A stretch of DNA of 64,000 nucleotides from Gossypium raimondii (taxonomy: Eukaryota; Streptophyta; Magnoliopsida; Malvales; Malvaceae): positions 15,748,001 to 15,812,000 of the forward strand of contig NC_068569.1 of assembly GCF_025698545.1 (NCBI RefSeq). Reading direction: 5' to 3'. Position numbers and translations under genes: made by a program. Positions 35,006-47,752 of this stretch are shown piece after piece (the stretch's first letter is position 1; each line of letters begins with the position of its first letter). Below the pieces are notes generated by a model. That model ran no database searches. It saw nothing but the letters and a program-made list of their open reading frames with translations, and was not told the origin of the DNA.

Positions 35006-38000
35006 ATGGCTTTGGCTCGATTTGGTCGACAAGTTAAGCGCCAGCATGGGGTTTGTGTGAAGATGACGGCAGTGGCAATCTTGGGTCTTTGTTTTATTTT
35101 TGTTTGGTCTATGTTTTCTTCTCCTTCTAATTCTGTTACTGTTCAAAGGGAGAGCTTTGATGACATCGCTGAACCTGTAGCTTCAAGCACAATGGTAAGC
35201 AAATCTAAAGGAAAAGATATAGAAAAACATGATGCAAATGACAACAAAAAGAAGGTTGAATCTAGTTTAAAGGAAAAAGATGACAAAAAGGTTAATGGGT
35301 CTTTGCCTTTACCTGCTCATGAACATAAATCTGGGAAAAAGAATGAGAAACATGTTTCAAAGAGGAAAAAAGACAAGGTTAAGTCGAAGTTATCCAACAA
35401 AGTATCAAAAGAAAATCAAGAGAATCAGGAGCAAGAAGAATCTCAGGGTGAAGAAGCCGAGAAGGAGAATGAAGATGAGGAAGAAGTGGTAGTGGATGAC
35501 AAGGAAGAAGGATTAGATGGTGAAAGTGAAGAAAAGGGGGAGATGGAAGGTGATGCTGACGTGGATGAATCAGTAGATCAAGAGACACAGGAGATGGCGG
35601 AAAATGAGAATGAAGGGAAGAAGAGAAAGATCAAAGGTCCGGTTTTCGATCCGAAAGCACATTATAGTTGGAAACAATGTAGCACAAGGAGCAAGCATAA
35701 TTATATCCCATGTATTGATGTTGAAAGTGGCTTCACAAGGCTGCACGGCTATAGGCATAGAGAGAGGACTTGCCCGAAAGCTCCTCCAATGTGTCTTGTT
35801 CCCCTTCCCCATGATGGTTATGATTCTCCCGTGCACTGGCCTGAGAGCAAATTGAAGGTAAATATATAGAGTGTGGTTAATTTGACTTTATGCTGATGCA
35901 TTTTGAGTTCTGATGTTGTGATAATCTAATTGTTTTGCAGGTATTGTACAAGAATGTGGGTCATCCAAAGCTAGCAGCGTACATGAAGAACCATAATTGG
36001 TTGATTAAATCTGGGGAATATTTAATGTTCCCTCAGAACCAATCTGAATTCAAGGGTGGAGTTGTTCACTACCTTGAATCCATTGAAGAGGTGAGCCTTT
36101 ATTGTAGCATGTTTTAATGAAATTTTATGGATTATCTGCACTTCCTTAAGTTCCAGCCTTCGATAGATATTAAGAACCATTCATTAGTAGAGCATAAATT
36201 TACTGGATAAGAGATCATTCTGTCGTTGTCACTATATAATAACTTTGTTATCAAATTCGAAGTGGACTTAGCCTACCTCTTGTTTGTGTTTAACATCTAA
36301 TGTCATGGCCAATATAGGAAATGGCAAAGCTAAGTGAAAATCATCTCAGGGAAAGCTTTTCTTGGATTGCATCTCCTACCTATGATTGCAATGAAGGATA
36401 AGAAATTTGTGTAGAAAATATTTTTGGGCTTCTTTTAAAACAAATATAGTAATAGAGCAAAGTATGGTATATACAATGCTTTTGCATTGCTCATTTATTT
36501 ACTGCACATGCATAATGGAATTTGAACTAGTACTCTTGTGTTCAATGAATATCGTGAACGCCTTTTTGTTCCTGATTTCGTTTGGCCCTCTGAAAAACAT
36601 GCCTGTTAACTTTGCACTTACCTAACCAAAAATGATATTTCTCAAGTTCCTTCTGCCTAAATTGTTCTCATTGATTTCTTGGTATAGAAAGTGAGCTTCA
36701 CTGTTTAGCCAGAGAACCTTTATGTTGCAATTGTCTCCTCATTTAGCATTTTTAAAGTTTTGGGTGGATTTTCTTAGATGGTACCAGATATTGAATGGGG
36801 AAAGAATATACGTGTAGTGCTGGACGTTGGATGCTCAGATTCAAGCTTTGTGGCCTCTCTTCTTGATAAGGATGTATTAACATTGTCACTGGGCTTGAAG
36901 GATGATCTTGTCGACCTAGCACAGGTTTCCCTTGAACGCGGTTTTGCTACGTTTGTTAGCCCCTTTGCAAGAAGAAGACTTCCTTTTCCTAGTGGAGTTT
37001 TTGATGCTATTCATTGTGGTCGATGTACAATTCCCTGGCATGCCCATGGTACTTGTTCCCTTCTTTTGTTGTCCTGTAAATTTTATTTCATGTTTAAGTC
37101 TCATCGTTATTTGATAATATGAAACCTGCTTTTTATTTATTTATTTATTTCAGAGGGTAAGCTTCTTCTAGAGATAAATAGGATTTTGAGGCCTGGTGGA
37201 TACTTTATTTTGTCAACTAAACACGACAGCATCGAGGAGGAAAATGGTTAGGCCTTGTCTTTTCTTTTTTACTGTTTATTATGTTTTGAATACAGGAATA
37301 ATGTTGCCATATGCCTTCCCTTGAAAATTATTGTCTGTCAATGCATACCAAATATGAACATAGGATTTTTACCACCTTGACTTCTTTGTAATAGTCATGG
37401 AATTTATTGAGTGTCTTCTGTTGGATTTCACTTTCTGTGTGGTAGAAAGATTTTGTTAACTACATAGAACATCGGTGAATCCTGCTGCTATATTATGGTT
37501 GGTCTATCTGCCACTCTCAAAGTTTTTGCCCCTGGCCATGTGTTTTATGTGCTTTCGGTTTTCATATTTAGTGCTTGATTATTAATCTACAAAAAGGAAT
37601 TTCTCTTTTGCTTTATACTATGATATTCTGATTTTAATGATATTTTTTTTCCAGCAATGAGCACATTGACTTCTTCAATCTGTTGGAATATTCTGGCACA
37701 TAAAACCGATGATGTCAGTGAAGTGGGTGTTAAAATATATCAGAAGCCTGAATCCAATGATATATATGTGTTAAGGAGGAGGAGAAATCCACCTTTATGC
37801 AAGGAGAATGAAAATCCTGATGCTTCCTGGTAAGCTCAGATGTGATTGCTACACAAAGTGTATCTTTCAGTTTTAATGCTATGCAATTTCCTCCACTCGA
37901 TTATATACTCATTTAACTGACCAATCCAAAATTGAGTTTTGGTGAAATGTAACCGTGTTTAACCTTCACATATTTGATAATTTAAACCTAATTTACTTGG

Positions 38001-38884
38001 TGGCTGTAAATGTTTTCCTGATAGGTATGTTCCAATGAAAACTTGCTTGCATACTGTTCCATCTGCAATTGAACAACATGGGACAGAGTGGCCCGAGGAA
38101 TGGCCTAAGAGGCTCGAAACATATCCGGATTGGTTGAACAACAAAGAAAAAGCGATTGATGATACCAAGCACTGGAAAGATATTGTTGACAAGTCCTATC
38201 TTACTGGACTGGGCATTAACTGGTCAACTATCAGGAATGTGATGGACATGAAAGCCATCTATGGAGGGTATATTTATGGCACAACAAAATTCTTGGGATA
38301 TTAAGGGTCCTCTCAGTTTTGCAAATATATTATGTATCATGGAATGATGTTCGAATGTATATGTTCTGAAACAGATTTGCTGCTGCACTTTTACAACAGA
38401 AAATTTGGGTGATGAACGTGGTCCCTGTCCATGCACCGGATACACTTCCCTTCATTTTTGAACGCGGACTCGTTGGCATCTACCACGATTGGTGCGAGCC
38501 TTTTGGGACTTACCCCAGATCGTATGACCTGTTGCACGCTGATCATTTTTTCTCCAGGCAAAAAAACAGGTTAGTTACCATTGAACTTTACTGTCATCTG
38601 TATAAAGATGTTTTGTCTGCACTCTTATCACTCTCATTGGTGGATTCGAGTCATTGTGCCACACCAAAAATATCATATTTTGCAGGTGTAAGCACCCTGT
38701 TTCAATTGTTGTTGAGATGGATCGTATTCTACGTCCTGGTGGTTGGGTGGTTGTGCGTGATAAGGTCGAGATACTTGATCCCCTAGAGGCAATTTTGAGA
38801 AGTTTACGTTGGGAGATCAGAATGACTTATTCTCAGAACAAGGAGGGTATCATATGTGCTCAAAAGACCATATGGCGACCTTGA
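35006..38884 (+). CDS. probable pectin-type methyltransferase, PMT28-like, 8 exons
   Basis: Exons: 35006-35857, 35941-36090, 36778-37048, 37154-37246, 37655-37829, 38025-38267, 38375-38569, 38686-38884. They join to 725 codons plus stop, close to the length I recall for Arabidopsis PMT28. A short cytosolic tail ([15 protein letters not shown]) leads into one membrane anchor ([18 protein letters not shown]). A long Lys/Glu-rich luminal stem follows (residues about 50-205). The DUF248 methyltransferase domain starts near [17 protein letters not shown], with the SAM-binding [10 protein letters not shown] (exon 3), [41 protein letters not shown] and [10 protein letters not shown]. It probably acts in the Golgi on cell-wall pectin, by family knowledge (QUA2-related). 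An in-frame codon run upstream of 35006 is not used, because MALAR matches the family start. Confidence 0.92.
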
Positions 38885-39400
38885 CAATGACATCTCTCCA
38901 TATTTGTACATTCACAAATTTCACAAAACACAATGCATTCTCTTCTTTTGCAGAAACATGATTTAGAAGCCTCCTTTGTGTTGTTCTTTACGTCCAGGCT
39001 CAATTTACGAACCATGAAGGGTCGCTGAGTATTCAAATTTTGCGAGATATTTGTAAATTAATCATCACATTAACACGGCTGATTCAATTTAATCTTCCCA
39101 AAGTTCATTTGTAAGAATACCTTATGGGGTTATTTGACACACTCTTGATTACCTTTCTATGTGAAAATACATAATGATTTTTGCTGGTAAAACTGAGCTG
39201 CACAGGACTATTAGCAATTTGATCAAGTAGAATGCTTTAAATGTTGCAACCAGTTTGATCAAACAGGGAATGCTGGTTAGCAAGGTTAGGCCTAGATATT
39301 GTAATTCTAACAAGCCCTATTGGAGGGTTAAAAATCATGATCTCTAAGTCCAATATGGCCCAATGATGCTTGTTCTTTAAGCCCAGAATCTTAACCGCAA
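38885..39400. other. intergenic, 3' region of the PMT gene
   Basis: No gene is supported. It contains the PMT 3' untranslated region and the short gap before the TYW1 pseudogene. Confidence 0.4.
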
Positions 39401-39589
39401 ATTGTGGTCTATTAAACCTAAACGTATATTTTGGTTTCAGCCCACGATCTCTTCGCTCGCCGCCGTCTTCCGCCAATTCACCACCGAGTTCATTCACAAC
39501 CGCGACGAGCGCTGCGGCGTCTACATGCTCATTTCCCCTAAAACCCTCCAAAAACCCGAACCAAAAAAGGAAAACAGTAAATCCCAAGT

Positions 39590-42478
39590 CCCAACATGTC
39601 CCCATCCTCGCTCTCTACGCCTCACCCCCTTGGCTGTTCTCTCTGCCGCCACTTTTTACTTTCTATGCAAATACCGCCGCCGTCAAAAACCCCTTAAGCA
39701 ACCACCTCTAAACCATAACCATAGAAAAGGCGAACTCTTCCTCATCAGCCAAACAGGAACATCCAAAGCCTTAGCCAAACGCTTCCTCAACCTCCTCTCT
39801 TCCAACATCTCCTTCGACCTTGTCCATCCCGAAAACTACTAGCCCGAGGGCCTCCCTATGGAATCCCTAATCGTTATCATTGCCTCCACGTGGGAAGATG
39901 GAAACCCTCCTCAAAGTTCAAAATTCTTCTTCAATTGGCTTTACCGAAACCAGCAAGACTTCGCGCCAGGAATCTGTTACTCCCCTATTGTAAATTTGCC
40001 ATCCTTTGATGCTCATTATTGCTATTTTCCTTTCACACCTCAATTTGGAAGTAGTATTGACGAGGGCACAAGGCTCACTCTAGGCACTAAAACTCTTGTA
40101 TTACGTTAGGCAGGGCAAAAAAAGAGCATTGATCTGTGCGAAGTAAGGCGCCATACTATATGTGTGTCTTAGTGTTGTTAAGAGCCAGACAGCAAAAGTG
40201 TCTCCGGACCCTTTCGGGTGAGTCACATTTAAGTAGGTGCACACTGTACTTCGTGTTTGCAGCTGTAGACTGCAATTCATTTTTGTTAAACTTTTGAATT
40301 GAACAGATGCATGGAGGCTCCCCCTGGAGTGGCATCTGCTGATAATATGTTTTCTGCTGGAGGCACCATTCGAATCCTGTAGGAAAAAAGTTGGCAACGG
40401 AAGATGGATGATCCCTTAGAGATTTTCAATACTGCTGCTGACCTTCATACCGAGATGATTAACCAAATGAAAGGAGTTCCTGGTAAATGTCATATATTTC
40501 TTCTGATTATACCATCCCGTTTGGAATATGGGATTCATTGCAATTAACATTTTCTTTTACCAAGTTTGTGACACTGACAGTTTAGTCAATGCCCTTCTTA
40601 CGTATCTCATAATCATTTAGTAATAATTGATAGGATTAGAATGTCCTCAAAATTATTTTTTACAACTTAGATTCATGGACAGAGATTGCAGCATAGATCT
40701 TTCTATTTCATGCAGAGAAATTTACTCATTCTACCGTTGCAGGTGTTACACAAGAGCGACTGGTGGAAGGTCTATCCGCTAGGTACTGTGCCTTATCACT
40801 TGTTGGTGAACCAATTATGTATCTAGAGATTAGTATGTTTTTGGATGAGCTGCAGAAAAGGCGAATCTCTACACTTCTAGTCACTAATGTACAGTTCCCT
40901 GAAAGAAATTAAAATGGTGAAGCCTTTAACCAGGTTTGTTGCTTGTGAATTTATGTTAAGATATTTATTTGATTAAATTGCTCTAGCCTAAAATTTAAAA
41001 GGTTAACTGCTCAAATTAGAGCTCAAGGTTTTAGAGTTGCTCACATAAGTGCCAAACTTTTGAAAATGCTCATATAAGGGCCTAACCTGTATAAAAATGT
41101 TCAAATAAGGACTTTTCATGCACGTCAGCCCAATTTGAATAAAAATTAGGTGAATTCAAATGTATTTGGAATAAATATATGACAGTTGAATCAGATGTTG
41201 CTTGAAAATAAAAGAAAACAATAAAAACATAATTTGGGACCTGATATACGGCATTTAGGAAGTCCTTATTTGAGCACTTTCAAAAAGGTCTGGCTCTTAT
41301 TTGAGCACTTCCCAAATGTTTTGGCCATTACTTGAGCACTTTGAAAGGTTTGGCTTTCATTTGAGCACTTTTGTAAAGGTTAAGCCCTTATATAAGTATT
41401 TTGAAAGGTTTGTCCCTTATATGAGCAACCCCTAAAAGGTCGGGCTCCAATTTAAGCATTTAGCCAATTTAAAATGCTGTGCTCTTGATTAACCTAGTCA
41501 ACTTATTTGGCTTGTGCAGTTATATGTGAATGTAGATGCTGCAACAAAAGATAGCTCGAAGGCAATTGATAGGCCACTCTTTGGGGACTTCTGGGAAAGA
41601 TTCATTGTTAGTATTTCATTCTTGAAAGCTTAGAAACTTGAGCTCAAACATTTACATGGGGACTGTGGAACGAACGTCCTCTTCAAACTTGAATTCATAT
41701 TGATTTGATCTGGAACTTACCATGCTATGGAGGAAATATTGGCAGTTGCCTTAAATCTCAATTTGAAACATCTTTCTAACAGCCATTTTTGATGATTTTT
41801 CTTTGGCTGGCATGGCGTTACTGTTTTCTTATTGCTAACATCTGTTTTTTTAGGATTCCTTGACAGCTCTCAAAGAAAAGCAACAACAAACTGTATATCG
41901 CTTGACTGTCGTGAAAGGGTGGAATAGAGAAGATGTAGATGTAAAAAGCATTGGGAAGCCTAGTTTTGTTGAAATCAAGACATACTGTGGATCGGAAGTC
42001 TTTTGCTCAGTCATGATGATCTTTTTTACAGTTCTGCCACATCAAAGTTAACGGTGCAGAATGTGTCATGGCATTCTAATGTGAAGGTTTTCTCAGAGGC
42101 ATTGAGTCTTAAAAGTGAAGGGGAGTATGAGGGTTTATGTGAACATGCACACTCATGCAGTGTCCTGTCAAAAACCAGAAAGGTCAAGGTCAATGTCCTA
42201 TTGTATACATGGTTAGTAACGGCATCAGTATCGTCTTTTGGAGTGTATCTGGAGTCATCCTTTTTTCTTGGTTTTAAACGTCGTTTCTCACTGATGGTTC
42301 AGGTGGCTTCAGGAAGACCTTTCAACAGCGAGGATTATATGGCTCTCACTCCATCCTGGGCCATCTATGGAGCCGAGGAAAGTAGATATTATCCCAATCA
42401 ATCCTGGTACAGGAAAAAAGTGACATCAAAAGTGAAAAAGTTAAGTAATTCAGAATTATATCAGTATCGGGCAGCATA
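39590..42478 (+). pseudogene. TYW1 (tRNA 4-demethylwyosine synthase) pseudogene
   Basis: TYW1 makes the tricyclic base of wybutosine in tRNA-Phe, using a flavodoxin-like domain and a radical-SAM iron-sulfur domain. Recognisable parts: a membrane-like N-terminus with GELFLISQTGTSKALAKRFL, then an in-frame TAG at 39840-39842. ESLIVIIASTWEDGNPP comes next, with drift after KFFFNWL. The radical-SAM region (40307-40490) contains RCMEAPPG, YVFCWRHHSNPVGK and MDDPLEIFNTAADLHTEM in shifting frames. At 40763 on, ARYCALSLVGEPIMYLEI. Later, YVNVDAATKDSSKAIDRPLFGDF, ALKEKQQQTVYRLTVVKGWNREDVD and EHAHSCSVL are readable. Two of the three cluster cysteines are lost. Intron positions are kept, so it is a decayed gene rather than a retrocopy. 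A foldback element lies in one intron. Confidence 0.88.
41001..41465. mobile_element. foldback MITE copy 1, in a TYW1 pseudogene intron
   Basis: Left end GGTTAACTGCTCAAATT, right end AATTTAAGCATTTAGCC. The arms hold repeated words such as TTTGAGCACTT and AAGTGCC. The centre (AGGTGAATTC, CATAATTTGGGACCTGATATACG) matches the copies at 53235-53632 and 54617-54996, in the opposite orientation to the first of these. Confidence 0.75.
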
Positions 42479-44018
42479 ATCCATTTCGGGTTATCATTTT
42501 CTTTGCATTTTTACAGTTTTGCTTTATGTGGCTATGCTTACGGATAAAAAGTCTGATTGCCTGTAGCTTTATTGTAGTCATATTCTCTGAAAACAATTTT
42601 AACTTCAGCCATTTTAGTTGTAGAGCTCATGATGTAAGTGGCTCAATTATGTGTTTTTAGTACAAATGAGGTTAGAGTTTCAAATCTCAAGTGGTTAGAT
42701 TTTACATTTATAGTTATATGAATTAAATTTAACTTTGGAGCGCAAAATCCATTTCTTAAATTTGATTCCAAGAATAGGGCATGTATTAATTGAACAATTG
42801 TCTGGTTTCTGCGGATGCTTTGGGTTCAAACATTTTTAGAACCGACCTTTGAAAATGGCAACATAATAACCAGTTGCCAACGGAAAAAAAAACATCATTT
42901 TCAGAAGAAATTGAGGCCTTGTATGATAGACAATTTGACTGGACAGTACTCAGCAGCAGACTAATTAACCTACAAATTTATCTTACATTTGAGAGGTGGG
43001 GACATTTTCCTACTCAGAAATGTCCCCATCAGTTCTTATTTAAACCTAATGTTTTGTTCCTTTTGTCGGACTTCGACTTATGTTTTTTAAATTTAACTTC
43101 CCTAAGCATAAAAATGGCTAAATGGTCATTTTCCAGTCACATTATTTGGTAAAAGACGAATACAGATTACAGTGTATTAAAAGCCACTTCTTTGTTTATC
43201 AAGGTTGAATCAGGGAATGTTTTCTTTCTAAAAGCACTCCTTGCGCTCAAAGAGTCGGACTTTCACAATGCATGTGTATAAATCTTTGATTGAGATGTAT
43301 ATACAAGAAACCAGATTGGCAAATGTGGCCCTGAAAATGTTAAATCAAATCATTGAAACGTGTAGTTGGATGACAGCAAGATTGGTGTTGGATGACAAGC
43401 TCAGTCCTCTGCGCTGTGCAACATCTACCGCACTATAATATACTACTTGCTAGTTAACTTCTAATATATATCTTTCTGTTGTAAAAACAGTGACATCTCA
43501 GTTTCTCAACTCAGGCTTTGGGTTTTTGCATTTACAGACAATAATAAAGATAGAGATAAAAGAAAATTGGGCAACTTCAATCAAACAGTAGTGTTGCTTG
43601 AGATTTTCGGGTGGGGATTATTTATTTACTCAAACAACTTGTCAAAAGCTATGCAGAGGGTACAGATAAGGAGGGTCCTACTGGCAAGAGCGCGTCTGGG
43701 TGTGGCAAATGGCAAACCTCTTCACTTCTTGCTGCGGCTACTTAGAAAAACTGTTTCTTGCAATAACTAGCCAACTGTTTTGACTTTTGTCAATCACTAG
43801 TGTCTCAAATTAAAATAAAACTCTCACGCGCCTTTATATCATTCGGGAATCACTTGCCACTCAAGTTTTCGTGGTAAAGAAAGAACACAGCAATAAAAGA
43901 GATTTGCCTGCTGCGCATTGAGTTGCTGTGGCTGTGTTGTTGATATCAGGTGCTAATGTGTTGGCAGCAGTCTCTAGTTACTTTCTTGTTCACTGCAATT
44001 ATGATTTATAAAGCAGAG
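42479..44018. other. intergenic, no gene seen
   Basis: Several short open frames occur, but none has protein-like composition or a family match I can recognise. Part of the region next to 42480 may be the former 3' end of the TYW1 gene. Confidence 0.45.
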
Positions 44019-44066
44019 CTGGCACTGGCACTGGCACCGGCACCGGCACCGGCACCAGCACCAGCA
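44019..44066. repeat. hexanucleotide microsatellite (GGCACY)
   Basis: About eight units of a six-base repeat: GGCACT, then GGCACC, then AGCACC variants, running from 44019 to 44066. It is strikingly GC-rich in AT-rich surroundings. Confidence 0.9.
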
Positions 44067-44794
44067 AAGTGCCTCGTATCTTCCCCACCTTCAGAATTTA
44101 ATTCTGCTTTCAGCTTTCAACTTTACCCCCTCATTCAATGTCACCAAACATTAAAATTCCTACATTATAGAGTTAACTAAGCAAATCCCTTTCTTTTCTT
44201 GGCTCCAAGTTTCTTCAACTTCCAATATGATTAATACAGTAGCTACTAGCTAGGCTTTCTTTTCCTTTGTTTAAGTAATTAAGTCCAATAACAAAGGAAA
44301 AGAATACAGTCAATTAAAATAATAATAATCAGAATGAAAAGAAACAGTTTAACAAGAAAAATACGTAATAGTAATAGTTGTAACAACCCTAATCTGCTAT
44401 AAAGTTCATGCAATGGTATAAGAATAAAAACCATCTCTGGTACCTCCAAGCTATGTTTTGTTTATACAGAAAAATTTATGGGAAAAAGATGGTTAAGAGA
44501 GCCCAAATACTGCAATTAAGAAAGGAAAAGAAAAAGCAAGGCCCTTTGTATTATGCTTTTCTGTGTTTACATTTGAAACGGATAAACTGATAAAGCAACA
44601 AATTTGATGAAACCAAGAAGTTTTCATCATAAAAGCTGGAAGCTTCATCTTCATCCTACTCAAGCATGGCAAGCTAAATTCATTTTAAAATCTTCCTTTC
44701 TTGGAGCTACCATATATGTAGTAAAGAAGAAGAAGACGAAGAAGAAGAAGAAAATGGATTTTACCAGATTTTATAAAGGCAAATTGAAGCAATT

Positions 44795-45211
44795 TTAGCT
44801 GCTCTTTCTTGGTTTACTTTTTCTTCTCGTTCTCCTTGTTGGAGGCTGCTTAGGTGCCACTGATTGCTCCTCTCCTTTCTTCATGCCTCCCATCGAAGCT
44901 GATTCTGCCTCTGCCTCTGCTTTTGGTTGTGGCTTTTGCTCTTGTTGCTCTTCATCTTCTTCTTCAACTTTTTGATGATGTTCCTCAGTAATACTTAGTT
45001 GCTTTGATTGGGTCTCAGTAACTTCAGCTGCTTCCTCTTCTTTTTTTTCTTCAGTTTCAGTTTTCTCAACAGTCTTTCGTGGTCTACCTCTCTTTCTTGG
45101 AGTGAGAGGCTGCTGAGACTGTTGTTGAGGGACCTCTTTACCAGTTGATGAAGCCTCAGCTATTGCTACTGAAAGTTCCTTTGTCTTTTGAGGCTTCTTC
45201 TTCTTACCCAT
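44795..45211 (-). CDS. small AT-hook protein
   Basis: Starts at the ATG at 45211 (MGKKKKPQKTKELSVAIAEA) and ends at TAA 44795-44797, giving 138 residues in one exon. An earlier in-frame ATG further upstream would add about 20 hydrophobic residues, but MGKKKK is the more likely start. It has one AT-hook core, PRKRGRPRK (about residue 40), which binds the minor groove of AT-rich DNA. A Glu/Gln-rich acidic middle follows, and a basic C-terminus RRTRRKSKPRK. A nuclear location is likely. No other domain is recognised, so the function beyond DNA binding is unknown. Confidence 0.65.
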   Translation of the reverse strand: MGKKKKPQKTKELSVAIAEASSTGKEVPQQQSQQPLTPRKRGRPRKTVEKTETEEKKEEEAAEVTETQSKQLSITEEHHQKVEEEDEEQQEQKPQPKAEAEAESASMGGMKKGEEQSVAPKQPPTRRTRRKSKPRKSS

Positions 45212-46692
45212 CAATCTTTCCTTATCAATTAGCTTTCGTTCAACGACCCAGAAATAAACCATCAATATCAAATCTTCTATGACTTGTTTTTATTTTACTA
45301 TATTTTTTTAATGTTTGAAGCTTTCTGTTTTTTGAATCCAAAATTAATTCATTCAAATATGCCCCCTAGGTGTATTATTTTTTATACAACACCTTAAAGC
45401 AACTGGACCAATATCTTTGACCAATATCAAGATTCTGGAAACCCCATTAATACAAATCTCTTCTTTTTTTTAGTTTCTATTCTATATACTATACAATCTA
45501 CTACCAAATACCAATATCAATAGTAACTGCTTCTATTTGCAAAAGAATAAACAAAGCTAAAAAAGCCATTAAATTTACTTTCCTTTTCTTTATCTACCAA
45601 CCCTATCCATCCATCCCAATATATGCGTGTGTGCGCATATATATGCTTTTCTTTTGCACCAAAAGAAAAGACAAGCAGGAGAAAATATGGTCGAAAGCTA
45701 ACCCTTTCCCATGCACCCTCATAAATTTTCTTTTTGATTTTGCTCAACATGGATAGTTCAAAAACTAAGAAAATGAAGCAAAATGAAGTGGCTATACTAA
45801 CCATGGCTAAAACGATTAGAATTGTTTGTGTATATCCATTCTTTTTTCTTTTTTGACAAGAAGAATTGTTTCTCTCGTATAACCGAGTATTGGTGGAAAT
45901 AAAATTTTGTACCCATAAAATGAATAAAATGAATAAATTGCTGTTTGAATCCTCGTTCGATCAAAGTAGTTAGACTGAAAATTAATTTGAAATATGATTT
46001 TAAATAAATTAAATTAAAAATCGATACGAACCGAATAAACTAACAGTTAAACCAAAATTTTTATTTTTTTTTGTAATTTTTAAAAAATTTTAACCGAATC
46101 AATACCAATACATTATGACTTTAGAGGAATTGCCAAGATAACCGTGGTTAAATAATGACTACGGGTTTGAAACCAGTGTGTTGTGACTTGTGATCATCAA
46201 TTCTCGTTTATAAAATAAGGGTGGTTTGGGTTTTGCCTTTAACGTTGTTAAAGGGTTGGAGTGTACAGTACAATGACTCAGAAGTCAGACCCAGTGTCTC
46301 AGTCTGACAACTTGTGTCGCTATACGGCCATGGAGCCCTCCAGCAATATACCCCAGTTGAGATTCATAAACATTTAACCCTCCCACTGTAGTTAATCATT
46401 GTGGTTCAGGGCCAGCTAAAGATGTTAATTATGGCAAATTGAAGGCACAAACAATAATTAATCTACTACAATTCTGCCAACTCTCATCAGTATCATCAGC
46501 TTACAGGATCAAATTTTCAGCAGTATTCAAAGACCACTCCTCATGATATGCAAAGTTAAGCAAACTCGGAAATGCAACTATAAATGTACAATAAGCTTGT
46601 TAGACAGCCAATAGACATACACCCAACCTAGAGTCAACTGGGCTACCATACAACTAATATAGTATTTATAATTCATGGCGAATAAATAGTCT
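45212..46692. other. intergenic, promoter side of the AT-hook gene
   Basis: No gene is supported. It includes the upstream region of the AT-hook gene (minus) and the 3' region of HAL3 (minus). Pyrimidine-rich tracts and short AT-rich repeats are present. Confidence 0.4.
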
Positions 46693-47752
46693 TCAGTCAC
46701 TTGGTTGAGGTCGTGACTCCAAGAATAATCTTACAGTCGAGTGGATTAGAGAAGGTTCTGCCATTGCGCCGTTTCCATAGTCCCCACAAGCTAGTCTTTT
46801 GGAGACAGGGGGAATGAGAGAAATACCAAGCTCATCAATTGTCATGAGATGCTTTTCTGTGAAAGGGTTGCTCCACATGAAAGTGTTCATAGCTGGTGCA
46901 ACAAACATTGGCTTGCTGTAGTCCCATGCTCGTACGACACAAGTTAACAAATTGTCACATAATCCTCCAGCAATCTGCATCAGCATATATTAGGAAAATA
47001 ATAAAAAGGCTTAAGAGAAGAGTTGCAATTGCATCGTGCAATAAGATCATTTAAGCAACAAACCAGCTCACGAAAAGGGTAATATCAAAAGCATATGACA
47101 GCAGGAAAAAAAATCTTCAGGTACATGAATGCTTAGCATAAATTATAAACTCATGGTCAACCAAAAATATAATTGACATAAAGCATAAAATAAGTACTTG
47201 GATCTTTTTTACAGCTACATAAAACACACCTTAATCGCTCAAAATTAGGTGACTTTTAGGGATACTAGTCCCAAGTCTCAACGCATTTTCAGTTCTCTTT
47301 ACATTGACATGCACATATAATGAATGTTGAGCGTCCCTTCAACAATTAATACAATGTACAAGAAAAGAGGAACAAATATATACCAAAATACGGGCAAATA
47401 AGATTACCTTGCCAAGTGTGTTTGCTGACAATGGGGCAATGACCATAATATCAGCCCATCGACGAAGCTCAATGTGAAGCACACTGTCACCTATTTTCCC
47501 CCAACTAGACCATTCCTCCTCATCAGTGTAAAGCTTTAGATCCTTAGGAAGTGATGCTCTGTCAATGAAATGCAAAGAAGCTTTCGTGGCAACTGCTTTT
47601 ACTTCTGCCCATTCAGAGAAACAATGGCAGAGATTCCCAAACTTTATGGCAGCTACACTTCCACTGGCAGCGAGTAAAACCCGGGGTTTTCTTGGGGTAG
47701 GATTGACCTTAACCATCTCCCTATCTGCACCTTGAGGCTCAGGATACGCCAT
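46693..47752 (-). CDS. phosphopantothenoylcysteine decarboxylase (HAL3), two coding exons
   Basis: Coding exons 47408-47752 and 46693-46974 join to 208 codons plus stop, about the usual length for plant HAL3 (about 209). The enzyme is an FMN flavoprotein that decarboxylates 4'-phosphopantothenoylcysteine in coenzyme A synthesis. It is also known for effects on salt tolerance through Ppz-type phosphatases. Seen: VLLAASGSVAAIK (FMN-binding start), HIELRRWADIMVIAPLSANT with the catalytic His, APAMNTFMW (substrate clamp) and RLACGDYGNGAM with the conserved Cys. The start codon at 47752 opens MAYPEPQGAD. A 5'UTR intron is likely, with donor CCAG/GTAAGC near 48070 and acceptor just before 47756. 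Confidence 0.95.

Noticed and set aside
43950-44180. Open frame with repeated Ala-Pro/Leu-Ala residues
   Set aside because: The repeat is the translation of the GGCACY microsatellite; there is no other protein-like feature.
45517-45804. Minus-strand open frame of 95 codons with hydrophobic ends
   Set aside because: It lies upstream of the AT-hook gene, has low-complexity AT-rich composition, no recognisable domain and no splice context.
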